Assembly (NCBI RefSeq): GCF_020193655.1
Contig: NZ_JADYVE010000004.1
Span: 487,199 to 551,198, forward strand
Source: Ensifer sp. IC3342
GTDB taxonomy: Bacteria; Pseudomonadota; Alphaproteobacteria; Rhizobiales; Rhizobiaceae
Length of the DNA: 64,000 bases
Reading direction: 5' to 3'
Shown here: positions 56,862-64,000 of the stretch, one piece after another
Numbering within the stretch: the first letter of the stretch is position 1
How the letters are laid out: every line of letters starts with the position of its first letter
Notes under the pieces: model-generated
What the model was told of the DNA's origin: nothing
Database searches by the model: none
What the model saw: only the letters and a program-made list of their open reading frames with translations
Made by a program: the position numbers and the translations under genes

Positions 56862-57839
56862 ATGAAAGTTCTGCAAGCGCTTCTGGGCGCTGTCGCCGCC
56901 GTTTCCCTTTTTGCCGCCTCGGCCAATGCCCAAAACTATCCGGAGCGCTCGATCACGATGGTTGTGCCGTTCTCGGCCGGTGGCCCGACCGACACGGTCG
57001 CCCGCCTCGTCGCCGAATCCATGTCTAAGGATCTCGGCCAGCAGATCATCGTCGAGAATGTCGGCGGCGCCGGCGGCACGCTTGGCGCGGGCCGCGTCGC
57101 CCAGGCCGATCCGGATGGCTATACGGTCCTGCTCCACCATATCGGCATGGCGACCAGCGCCACGCTCTATCGCAAGCTCGCCTACGACACACTGAACGCC
57201 TTCGAATATGTCGGCCTCGTTACCGAAGTACCGATGACGATCGTCGCTCGCAAGGACTTCGAGCCGACCGACCTCAAGGGGCTGATCGACTACGTCAAGG
57301 CCAACAAGGACACGGTGACGGTCGCCAATGCCGGCATCGGCGCGGCATCACATCTTTGCGGCATGATGTTCATGAGCGCGATCGAGACACCGCTCACCAC
57401 CGTGCCGTACAAGGGCACCGGCCCGGCAATGACCGATCTGCTTGGCGGCCAGGTCGACATCATGTGCGACCAGACGACTAATACAACGAAGCAGATTCAG
57501 GGCGGCACGATCAAGGCCTATGCCGTCACCTCCCCCGCCCGTCTCAAGATCTTCCCCGATCTGCCGACGGCGGTCGAGAGCGGCCTTGCCGATTTCCAGG
57601 TCGGCATCTGGCATGGGATCTACACGCCGAAAGGTACGCCTGCCGAGGTGAACGAGCGCCTGTCGAAGTCGCTGCAGCTGGCGCTCAAGGATGCAAACGT
57701 CGTCGCTCGCTTTGCCGAGCTCGGCACCGAACCGTCGAGCGAGGCAGACGCGACGCCGGCGGCGCTGAAGGCCAAGCTCGAAAGCGAGATCGCCCGCTGG
57801 AAGCCGGTGATCGAGGCCGCCGGTCAGTACGCCGACTGA
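56862..57839 (+). CDS. tctC: TctC-family periplasmic binding protein of a tripartite tricarboxylate transporter
   Basis: 325 residues. Signal peptide (LLGAVAAVSLFAASANA), then the Bug/TctC fold: YPERSITMVVPFSAGGPTDT, GQQIIVENVGGAGGTLGAG, DGYTVLLHHIGMATS, VPYKGTGPAMTDLLGGQVDIM, PDLPTAVESGLADFQVGIWHG. It binds a carboxylate in the periplasm and delivers it to TctAB. GGGAGGAAAAG before the ATG. It is separated from tctB by 262 bases holding a hairpin and a parS-like palindrome. Confidence 0.92.
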   Translation: MKVLQALLGAVAAVSLFAASANAQNYPERSITMVVPFSAGGPTDTVARLVAESMSKDLGQQIIVENVGGAGGTLGAGRVAQADPDGYTVLLHHIGMATSATLYRKLAYDTLNAFEYVGLVTEVPMTIVARKDFEPTDLKGLIDYVKANKDTVTVANAGIGAASHLCGMMFMSAIETPLTTVPYKGTGPAMTDLLGGQVDIMCDQTTNTTKQIQGGTIKAYAVTSPARLKIFPDLPTAVESGLADFQVGIWHGIYTPKGTPAEVNERLSKSLQLALKDANVVARFAELGTEPSSEADATPAALKAKLESEIARWKPVIEAAGQYAD

Positions 57840-57905
57840 TCGTGTGACGGAACCCGCCGTCGCCAATACCTGTCGCAAGACAGAACGGCGGCGGCCACCG
57901 GTCTT

Positions 57906-57947
57906 CGATCACGTGAACACGCGCCGTCAAGCCGAAAGACGTGATCG
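57906..57947. promoter_or_regulatory. inverted repeat downstream of tctC
   Basis: CGATCACGT at 57906-57914 and ACGTGATCG at 57939-57947 can form a 9-bp stem with a 24-base loop. Located between tctC and tctB, where such stems often protect the abundant binding-protein message; or it could be a regulator site for tctBA. Confidence 0.4.
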
Positions 57948-58011
57948 GTTCGAAAACGGGCGGGATGCCGGCTAAAGGCGCACTCATCCCGCGGCAGCGC
58001 CGAGATCGAAC

Positions 58012-58027
58012 GTTGACAGCTGTCAAC
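58012..58027. other. parS-like 16-bp palindrome (site 1)
   Basis: GTTGACAGCTGTCAAC, a perfect 16-bp palindrome identical to the three at 62247, 62376 and 62505. It fits GTTNNCNGCNGNNAAC, the RepB-binding consensus I recall for repABC megaplasmid centromeres. Lies 75 bases before the tctB start. Confidence 0.65.
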
Positions 58028-58101
58028 TCGATGAAGATCCGGTGCCCCTTGCCCGGATAACAAGACGCGAGCACATTCGCCAAAGGAGGGAGCGCGGTTC
58101 A

Positions 58102-58590
58102 ATGGCTCCGGAACAAAGTGGGGACACGATGAAATCCATCACATTTGACGCGACCAATGCCCTATGCGGCGGCATCCTGACGGCCGTCGGGCTGTTCTTC
58201 ATCTGGCAGTCGCTCAGCCTCGAGCTCGGCACCGCCTTCCGCATGGGCCCCGGTTATTTCCCGCTCCTGCTCGCCTGCGTGTTGACGCTGCTCGGCGCCG
58301 TCATCCTTGTGCAGTCGGCGCGCGTGCAAGGCGAACCGATGGGGGCGATCGCAGTGCGCGGCATGTTCCTCATCCTGCCCGCACCGATCTTTTTCGGACT
58401 GACGGTGCGAGGACTAGGCTTCGTTCCGTCGCTGTTCTTCACGGCGCTGATCGCCTGTTTCGCGTCTCATCGGATGAAGCCGCACTGGGCGATCGCCATC
58501 TCCCTCGTGCTGACCGTCTTCTCGGTGGCGGTGTTCAGCTACGGCCTCAAGCTGCCCTTCGAGCGCTTCGGCCCCTGGGTCCGGTTCTAG
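58102..58590 (+). CDS. tctB: TctB-family small membrane subunit of a tripartite tricarboxylate transporter
   Basis: 162 residues from ATG at 58102 (GGAGGG upstream; ATG at 58129 possible). Four membrane helices: GGILTAVGLFFIWQSL, GPGYFPLLLACVLTLLGAVILV, VRGMFLILPAPIFFGLTVRGLGFVPSLFFTALIACFA, WAIAISLVLTVFSVAVFSYGL. The MGPGYFP motif after helix 1 is typical of TctB. Partner of TctA; 9 bases before it. Confidence 0.88.
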   Translation: MAPEQSGDTMKSITFDATNALCGGILTAVGLFFIWQSLSLELGTAFRMGPGYFPLLLACVLTLLGAVILVQSARVQGEPMGAIAVRGMFLILPAPIFFGLTVRGLGFVPSLFFTALIACFASHRMKPHWAIAISLVLTVFSVAVFSYGLKLPFERFGPWVRF

Positions 58591-58599
58591 GAGGCGGTC

Positions 58600-60105
58600 A
58601 TGGATCTTTTCAGCAATCTCGCCCTCGGCTTTAGCACCGCCGCTTCGCCGGCAAACCTTCTTTTCTGCCTGATCGGGGTTCTGCTCGGCACGCTCATCGG
58701 CGTCTTGCCCGGCATCGGCGCCACGGCGACGATCGCCATGCTGCTGCCGATCACTTTCCAGCTCGAGCCGGTCTCTTCGCTGATCATGCTCGCCGGCATC
58801 TACTACGGCGCGCAATATGGCGGCTCGACGACGGCGATCCTGATCAACATGCCGGGCGAGTCCTCGTCCGCGGTCACCGCGATCGATGGCTACCAGATGG
58901 CGCGCAAAGGCCGCGCCGGGACGGCATTGGCGATAGCCGCGCTCGGCTCGTTCTTTGCCGGAACCGTATCGACCTTTCTCGTCGCGATCTTCGCGCCGCC
59001 GCTCACCGAAATCGCGCTGGAGTTCGGCGCGGCCGAATATTTCTCGCTGATGATCGTCGGCCTCGTCTCCTCGGTCGCGCTGGCGCACGGCTCGATCGTC
59101 AAGGCGCTGGCGATGGTCGCGCTCGGCCTGCTTCTCGGCCTCGTCGGCACCGACATCTATACCGGAACGCCGCGCTTCACCCTCGGCATCCGCGAATATG
59201 CCGACGGTCTCAATTTCGTGGCACTCGCCGTCGGCGTCTTTGGCATTGCCGAAATCCTGCGCAATCTCGAAAGCGAGAAGACCCGCGAAGTGCTGATGGC
59301 AAAGGTCAGCGACCTGATGCCGACGCGCGATGATTTCAAGCGGATGTTCGCGCCGGTCGTGCGCGGCACCGTGATCGGCTCGGCGCTGGGCATCCTGCCG
59401 GGCGGCGGCGCGATCCTCGCCGCCTTTGCCTCCTACACGGTGGAGAAACGCATCTCGGATCGGCCCGAGGAATTCGGCCGCGGCGCCATCGCCGGTGTCG
59501 CTGGACCGGAAAGCGCCAACAATGCCGGCGCGCAGACGTCCTTCATTCCGCTCCTGACGCTCGGCATTCCAGCAAACCCGGTCATGGCGCTGATGATCGG
59601 CGCGATGATCATCCAGGGTATCGTGCCCGGCCCGAACGTCGCGGTGGAGCAGCCGGCGCTCTTCTGGGGCATCATCGCCTCGATGTGGATCGGCAACCTG
59701 ATGCTGGTGGTCTTGAACCTGCCGCTGATCGGGCTCTGGGTGAAGCTCCTGAAGATCCCTTATTTCGTGCTGTTTCCGATCATCATGGCCTTCTGCTCGA
59801 TCGGGGTCTACAGCGTCAACTCCAACGTCTACGACCTTTACGCCGTCGCCTTCTTCGGTCTCGTCGGTTACCTGCTCCTGAAGCTGCGCTGCGAGCCGGC
59901 ACCGCTGCTCCTCGGCTTCGTGCTCGGGCCGCTGCTGGAAGAGAACTTGAGGCGCGCCATGATCCTGTCACGCGGCGACCCGACGACATTCATAACCCGG
60001 CCCATCAGCGCCGTGCTGTTGCTGATCGCGGCAATCGTGCTCGTCGTCATCTTCCTGCCGGCCGTTAAGGCCAAGCGCGAGGAGGTCTTCGTCGAGGAGG
60101 ATTAA
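58600..60105 (+). CDS. tctA: TctA-family large membrane subunit of a tripartite tricarboxylate transporter
   Basis: 501 residues, about twelve membrane helices. Family stretches: GVLLGTLIGVLPGIGATATIAM, IYYGAQYGGSTTAILINMPG, SVALAHGSIVKALAMVALGL, LPGGGAILAAFASYTVEK, AGPESANNAGAQTSFIPLLTLGIPANPVMALM and the C-terminal LGFVLGPLLEENLRRAMILS. Secondary transporter of a carboxylate, driven by the ion gradient and fed by TctC. The substrate is not deducible. Confidence 0.94.
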   Translation: MDLFSNLALGFSTAASPANLLFCLIGVLLGTLIGVLPGIGATATIAMLLPITFQLEPVSSLIMLAGIYYGAQYGGSTTAILINMPGESSSAVTAIDGYQMARKGRAGTALAIAALGSFFAGTVSTFLVAIFAPPLTEIALEFGAAEYFSLMIVGLVSSVALAHGSIVKALAMVALGLLLGLVGTDIYTGTPRFTLGIREYADGLNFVALAVGVFGIAEILRNLESEKTREVLMAKVSDLMPTRDDFKRMFAPVVRGTVIGSALGILPGGGAILAAFASYTVEKRISDRPEEFGRGAIAGVAGPESANNAGAQTSFIPLLTLGIPANPVMALMIGAMIIQGIVPGPNVAVEQPALFWGIIASMWIGNLMLVVLNLPLIGLWVKLLKIPYFVLFPIIMAFCSIGVYSVNSNVYDLYAVAFFGLVGYLLLKLRCEPAPLLLGFVLGPLLEENLRRAMILSRGDPTTFITRPISAVLLLIAAIVLVVIFLPAVKAKREEVFVEED

Positions 60106-60243
60106 GGGGCGCCAGATGCTGCTGTCACCCGCTTCACGGTTGACAGCGGCGCCGGAAAGGAACCTCATGCGGGTTTGGGGCGTTCAACGAGCGATCGGCG
60201 AGCGCCACGTCTTCGCCGTATCCGATCACGAGGAGGGGGTTCC

Positions 60244-60744
60244 ATGATCCAGCGTCTGCTGGCCGCAGGCGGCCTGTTCTTTATCGTCGGAGCAGCACAG
60301 GCCGACGAAACGGCATTTCTCGGATCACTCGAAGGAAAATGGACCGGCAGCGGCATGGTGAAGATCCGGATCAACCGGTCGCCGATGAACGTGTCCTGTG
60401 TTTTCGATTCTGAGGCCAGCGGCCAAGCCCTGTCGATGAAGGGAACCTGTCGCAGCATGATTGTCGTGTCGCGCGCGGTTGGCGCCGATTTGCAGTTCAA
60501 TGGGGCAAGCTACAGCGGCACCTATGTCGGGCCGAGCGGAAGACCGGCCGGCTTGACCGGAAGCCGACGGGGCAATGCGATCAACCTCACGATCCGCTGG
60601 CCGAGGCTGGTAAACGGCGACCGCAGCGCAAACCTGACCGTGCAGAAGGTCGGACAGAACGGCATGCGACTGGTAACGACCGATGTCGACCCGAGGTCCG
60701 GCGACAGCGTCGTCACCAGCGATATCAACCTGCGCCGGCAATAG
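60244..60744 (+). CDS. hypothetical exported protein
   Basis: 166 residues from ATG at 60244 with GGAGGGGG upstream. Signal peptide MIQRLLAAGGLFFIVGAAQA, then FLGSLEGKWTGSGMVKIRI, VSCVFDSEASGQALSMKGTCRSMIVVSRAVGA, SYSGTYVGPSGRPAGLTGSRRGNAI: a lipocalin-like beta-rich domain with two Cys that could form a disulfide. I recall similar small proteins in rhizobia without known function. It stands alone after tctA. Confidence 0.75.
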   Translation: MIQRLLAAGGLFFIVGAAQADETAFLGSLEGKWTGSGMVKIRINRSPMNVSCVFDSEASGQALSMKGTCRSMIVVSRAVGADLQFNGASYSGTYVGPSGRPAGLTGSRRGNAINLTIRWPRLVNGDRSANLTVQKVGQNGMRLVTTDVDPRSGDSVVTSDINLRRQ

Positions 60745-60805
60745 TGGTCGCCGGCCTGGGAAACGCAAAAGCGCTACCTCTTTGAAGAAAAATGCAGGCT
60801 GGAAC

Positions 60806-60911
60806 CAATGCATGTCGCGCAAAAGTGTGCAGCGGTTTTGGGGCAACGACATGCATAAAAACAAGGACCTAAAGCGCGTCGCATGTGTCCGATTGAACGC
60901 GACGCGCTTTA
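60806..60911. repeat. repeat families C and D, copy 2
   Basis: 60806-60870 repeats 49863-49928 nearly base for base (AATGCATGTCGCGCAAAAGT, CGACATGCATAAAAACAAGG). 60871-60911 repeats family D (AAAGCGCGTCGCATGTGTCC, GAACGCGACGCGCTTTA). The right end contributes the TAA stop of the DUF1612 gene (60909-60911). Confidence 0.85.
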
Positions 60912-62063
60912 AAGCACGCCCCAGCCACGATAACGTCCCCTGCCCGTCATCTCGCGCACGCCGAGTTCACGGACCAGATTGAGCGCGCTGCGCGGCGTGA
61001 CACCAACATGGCGGGCGATCAGCGCCGTCGAGACGATCGGCCGCGATAGCACGAGATCGATCAACCCAGGAAGATTGCTGCTCGAACGGCGGTCCTTGAC
61101 CCGCATCTCCATTTGCGTCTTTGCCAGAGATAGCCGGTCGAGTTCCTTCATGCCGAGATCAGCCGTCACCGACATCGCCTCGAGGAAGGCAACGAGCCGC
61201 GTCAGTCGGTCCTTCGACCGGCGGCGTTCGTGGCGGATCGTCTTCAGGCCGGTGTTGAACGCCAGCACGTGCGAGGATACTTTTCCGCGAAAACGCAGGT
61301 AGACCCCAACGAGCAGCGAGCCCAGCCAGTGCTGCCGCCTGAGCGGCTCGATGCGGTCCCAGGCGTCGAACAGAATTGCCGCTCCAAGAGAAGCCGGCAA
61401 CTGATCGGCCGTCGCAAGGACGGCGCGCCAGGTATCGAGCCGCTGCTCTTCGTCCCAGTCCTCTTCGAACAGCAATCCAAGCTGCCCCATGGGTTCCACG
61501 CTCGCCTTCGCAGCTGGCGACAACCCCGAAGCGGTTTCCTCGATACCGCTCGAGTGAGTGTCCAAGAGCCGTTGCGACCGAGCGATCGCTGCGTCGAGTT
61601 CGGCAAATTCAGCGGCGAGCGGATTTTCGTCCGCTTCGTCTTCCGTGTCCGCAAGCGCGGGATCCCGATGAGCTTCGGCCGATAGCTCCTGGCGATGGTT
61701 GTGCTGCGCGACCGCCCCGCCCTCGCCCCTCAGCACGTTCAAGCCGGCGCTCGTCAGCGCCCAGTCCGGCTCAGCAAGATCCAGCCGGCGGCGGGCGCGC
61801 AGCACCGCATGGGCGATGGTCAGTTCATGGGATGGTGCGCGCGCATCCATATGCGCGTCGTGCAGCACGAGATCTTCAACATGCACCAGTTCACCGGCGA
61901 CCCAGAGCGCCGCAGCCGCATCGAAGAACTGCCCGCGCTCGCGAAACCCCTCCGAAACCGGGTGCCGGCCGGCCCGCTCATCGAGACGCGCAAGGCTGTC
62001 TTCCGCCGCAATCAGCGCCGGCAGGAGTGTTGGATGGAGCGGATCCGGGGTCTCGTATCTCAT
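60909..62063 (-). CDS. DUF1612/HTH-domain protein (RHE_PE00001 family)
   Basis: 384 residues. An N-terminal helical part (LPALIAAEDSLARLDERAGR, GFRERGQFFDAAAALWVAGELVHVEDLVLHDAHMDARAP, ALTSAGLNVLR), a DUF1612-like middle (WDRIEPLRRQHWLGSLLVGVYLR, CLAFNTGLKTIRHERRRS-like), and a C-terminal winged-helix-like end (DLVLSRPIVSTALIARHVGVTPRSALNLVRELG). Such proteins are confined to rhizobial plasmids, function unknown, probably DNA-binding. It sits beside the parS-like array, so a link with replicon maintenance is conceivable. Confidence 0.8.
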   Translation of the reverse strand: MRYETPDPLHPTLLPALIAAEDSLARLDERAGRHPVSEGFRERGQFFDAAAALWVAGELVHVEDLVLHDAHMDARAPSHELTIAHAVLRARRRLDLAEPDWALTSAGLNVLRGEGGAVAQHNHRQELSAEAHRDPALADTEDEADENPLAAEFAELDAAIARSQRLLDTHSSGIEETASGLSPAAKASVEPMGQLGLLFEEDWDEEQRLDTWRAVLATADQLPASLGAAILFDAWDRIEPLRRQHWLGSLLVGVYLRFRGKVSSHVLAFNTGLKTIRHERRRSKDRLTRLVAFLEAMSVTADLGMKELDRLSLAKTQMEMRVKDRRSSSNLPGLIDLVLSRPIVSTALIARHVGVTPRSALNLVRELGVREMTGRGRYRGWGVL

Positions 62064-62246
62064 TTTAAAGACGAAGCGTTATCGATGAAACGGAAGGTAA
62101 CACGCGATTTCTTTCCGCCACAGGCTTTCCGGCCGTTCTCCCCTGCTAATATCCGGATCGACGCGCCCTCGCATGGAAAGGCGGCCGCCCGCCCCTTTCC
62201 GCGCGCAAACAGCCCGCGACCTCGACGACAACGTGCGCGGACCGCA

Positions 62247-62520
62247 GTTGACAGCTGTCAACAGGTGCGCCACGGGCGGGTGTCATTCTCTTCGTTGGGT
62301 CGGCGTTGCGTTCGGCACAGGCTCACCGAATGCCATACCAAAAGAAGGGAGAGGCGATCGTGCCTCCGCCGCGCCGTTGACAGCTGTCAACAGGTGCGCC
62401 ACGGGCGGGTGTCATTCTCTTCGTTGGGTCGGCCTCGCGATCGGCACAGGCTCACCGAATGCCATACCAAAAGAAGGGAGAGGCGATCGTGCCTCCGCCG
62501 CGCCGTTGACAGCTGTCAAC
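62247..62520. repeat. 129-bp tandem direct repeat with three parS-like palindromes
   Basis: GTTGACAGCTGTCAAC occurs at 62247-62262, 62376-62391 and 62505-62520, exactly 129 bases apart. Between them the two spacers are the same except for a few bases near 62316 (CGTTGCGTTC versus CTCGCGATC-type change). Each palindrome fits GTTNNCNGCNGNNAAC, the RepB/parS consensus I recall for repABC megaplasmids. No coding function: a long plus-strand frame through here is only a by-product of the repeat. The rest of 62064-62831 shows no gene. Confidence 0.85.
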
Positions 62521-62831
62521 TGACATCGATATGAAGTCGGCCACGATCGAAAATGCCGGCTGCATTCCTCGGAGAAGACGGGCCGGAGAGGCAGGAATGA
62601 CGGGTAGCTTGCAACGTCGCTGCGGTCTCCTTCAAGGCGAGCGTCACACAAGCGAGCGTCACTCGGCATGTCGTGACCGTGCCTTACTGAATGCGTGAGA
62701 GCGCACCAGCAGGATGGGAAGTCGAAAGCAATTCCCCGACTGTCGAAGCTCTAGGCCGCGACTTCGAGACCGATGGACAAAATCGGCTGTTGCGGAAAGA
62801 CCTCTCGGCAGGCGGCAAGAGTGGAGAGCCC

Positions 62832-63668
62832 ATGGCAAGCGTTCTGGCGGCAAGTGGCGGCGTCAAACAGGTAATCTGCATCAACTGGGGCACGAAGTAC
62901 GGTCCGCCCTTCATCAACCGGCTTTACGCCATGGTGGCACGCAATATCACGCCGCCTTTCACCTTCACCTGTTTCACCGATAACCGCAGCGGCCTGCGTC
63001 CGGAGATTCTTTGCGAAGATCTGCCGCCGCTCGATGTCGCGATGCCGGTCAACACCAAAGGCATCTGGCCGAAAGCCCGGCTCTGGGGTCCGAAGCTCGG
63101 CAATCTCACCGGCCCGGTGCTGTTCCTCGACCTCGACCTGGTGATCGTCGGTTCGCTCGATTCCTTCTTCGAGTTTGGCGGCCCGGACGACGTGGTGCTG
63201 GCGCGAAATCAAACGACGCCCTTTGAACGTCTCGGACAGACGTCGTTGTTCCGGTTTCCGGTCGGCAAGCTCGTTCCGCTGCAGGAGAAGTTCTGCGCCG
63301 ACCCGCAGCGCGTGGCTGATGAATACAGCTTCGAACAGCGCTTCGTAACGCGCAATGCGCCAGGCGGCGTCAAACTCTTTCCGCGGCGCTGGGTTCTGCA
63401 TTTCCGGCAGGATTGCCGCTGGCCCTTTCCGCTGAACTATTTCCTGGCACCGCGGCTGCCTGCCGATGGCCGCGTCGTGCTCTTTCCTCGCAACCTGTTG
63501 CCGCAACATGCGATCGATGGGCAGTTCGGCTACAAGGGTCGTCCGGCGACACCGCTCGAACATATCCGCGGCCTGTTCGCGCGTGACCGACGGCAGAAAG
63601 GCGTGTTCAGCTATCTGCGCCACTACATCCGCCCGACGCCATGGGTGGCGGAACACTGGCACGAGTGA
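62832..63668 (+). CDS. glycosyltransferase-like protein (GT-A fold)
   Basis: 278 residues from ATG at 62832 (GGAGAGCCC upstream); an upstream ATG at 62691 has no ribosome site. VKQVICINWGTKYGPPFINRLYAMV, FTFTCFTDNRSGL, WPKARLWGPKLGNLTGPVLFLDLDLVIVGSLDSFFEF: the DLDLVIVGS motif is the DxD of retaining GT8-like transferases. Rest: SYDEYSFEQRFVTR-like region and WVLHFRQDCRWPFPLN. Probably a surface-glycan or protein glycosyltransferase; no partner genes in view. Confidence 0.75.
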   Translation: MASVLAASGGVKQVICINWGTKYGPPFINRLYAMVARNITPPFTFTCFTDNRSGLRPEILCEDLPPLDVAMPVNTKGIWPKARLWGPKLGNLTGPVLFLDLDLVIVGSLDSFFEFGGPDDVVLARNQTTPFERLGQTSLFRFPVGKLVPLQEKFCADPQRVADEYSFEQRFVTRNAPGGVKLFPRRWVLHFRQDCRWPFPLNYFLAPRLPADGRVVLFPRNLLPQHAIDGQFGYKGRPATPLEHIRGLFARDRRQKGVFSYLRHYIRPTPWVAEHWHE

Positions 63669-63740
63669 GCGGCTTCGTCGGTGACTTTAGGCTGCTTTTC
63701 ATTGAAACGGAGAAGCGCTCCGGTTCCTTGAAAAGACCGC

Positions 63741-63780
63741 CGACGGAAAGCCGTTACACACTCTTCCTGGAATTGCTTTC
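63741..63780. repeat. palindromic hairpin repeat (family B, copy 5, degenerate)
   Basis: GACGGAAAGCCGTTACACAC then TCTTCCTGGAATTGC, the reverse of the copy at 25106. Confidence 0.6.
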
Positions 63781-63818
63781 CGGCACGTTTTCGCGAGTCG
63801 GGCTGATTTACGGATAGC

Positions 63819-63875
63819 AACATGCAGCAGTTCAAAGCGCAGCTTTTGCGTGCGTTTCAGAGGCGTGGCGCTCTA
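63819..63875. repeat. RIME-like palindromic repeat (family A, copy 9), interrupted
   Basis: AACATGCAGCAGTTCAAAGC, GCAGCTTTTGCGTGCGTTTC and AGAGGCGTGGCGCTCTA. The element breaks off at the TA where the IS630-type element begins. Confidence 0.65.
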
Positions 63876-64000
63876 GAGTCGGTCAGTCTTAAGCTGAATC
63901 GAAACAGGATTCCCTTTTTGCTGCGATTGTGATTCAAGATCATTGCTGGTGAGGAGGCCAGCAATGATGGCGCGACCTCTTTCTCTGGATTTACGCCAGC
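63876..64000 (+). mobile_element. IS630-family insertion sequence, left end
   Basis: The left terminus GAGTCGGTCAGTCTTAAGCTG follows a TA (63874-63875), the target duplicated by IS630/Tc1-type elements. Eighty-eight bases in, a transposase frame starts. Only the left end is in the window, so intactness is unknown. Confidence 0.6.
63964..64000 (+). CDS. IS630-family transposase, first codons
   Basis: ATGATGGCGCGACC reads MMARPLSLDLRQ, the usual beginning of IS630-type transposases (MARPLS-DLR, start of the helix-turn-helix). GAGGAGG lies 6 bases upstream. Cut by the window end after 12 codons. Either adjacent ATG could be the start. Confidence 0.6.
   Translation, partial: MMARPLSLDLRQ

Noticed and set aside
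60134..60150. Further parS-like site (GTTGACAGCGGCGCCG)
   Set aside because: Only the left half matches; the right half is not the complement, so it does not fit the 16-bp palindrome.
62247..62520. CRISPR array
   Set aside because: Only two full 129-bp units, near-identical spacers and a perfect palindrome; no cas genes. It is a tandem repeat.
61695..62534. 279-codon plus-strand frame reaching the parS-like array, with internal protein repeats
   Set aside because: The repeats come from the 129-bp DNA repeat, and the first part is antisense to the DUF1612 gene; no ribosome site.

Overview
The window looks like a high-GC alphaproteobacterial sequence, most likely Sinorhizobium/Ensifer or a close Rhizobiales relative, and probably a secondary replicon (megaplasmid or chromid). 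This is inferred from gene content (GlgE-TreS, tripartite tricarboxylate transporter, DUF1127, DUF1612), from the short palindromic repeats typical of that group, and from four copies of a 16-bp palindrome that fits the RepB-binding (parS) consensus I recall for repABC megaplasmids.

Layout. 1-3652: start of treS and complete glgE (trehalose/maltose to alpha-glucan), minus strand. 3653-5115: decayed DNA with a possible AraC remnant and the tails of a galactonate-dehydratase-like gene and an SMP-30-like gene joined at a scar. 5133-9535: a GntR regulator divergent from a four-gene operon that I read as (2R)-sulfolactate degradation (suyA, suyB, a YeiH-type exporter, a ComC-like dehydrogenase). 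9561-15629: small unrelated genes, including an HPP-CBS membrane protein, a vapBC pair with an over-long toxin frame, a GFA protein, a winged-helix/TPR regulator and a DUF1127 gene with a hairpin over its ribosome site. 15791-23577: a sugar catabolism block (SDR, Gfo/Idh/MocA, LacI, two CUT2 permeases, ATPase, binding protein), largely translationally coupled. 23844-25091: glycosyltransferase. 25401-30509: hexuronate catabolism (uxuB, uxaC, FadR-type regulator, uxuA).

30529-42374 is a complete selenocysteine island. On the minus strand lie fdoG (in-frame UGA = Sec200, with a SECIS hairpin), fdoH, fdoI, fdhE, selA, a Sel1-repeat gene, selB and the tRNA-Sec gene selC; selD is divergent. Its most striking detail is that the selB reading frame has no stop before selC and runs through the whole tRNA gene.

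42435-64000 holds a PNPOx-family protein, GST, LysR, 5-oxoprolinase, a K+ channel, a Ca2+/H+ antiporter, a lipoprotein hydrolase, a DUF2950/DUF3300 exported pair, an rRNA pseudouridine synthase, a tctCBA transporter, a DUF1612 protein next to a 129-bp tandem repeat carrying three parS-like sites, a glycosyltransferase, and the left end of an IS630-family element. Several families of intergenic palindromic repeats are spread throughout; some end exactly at the stop codons of neighbouring genes.
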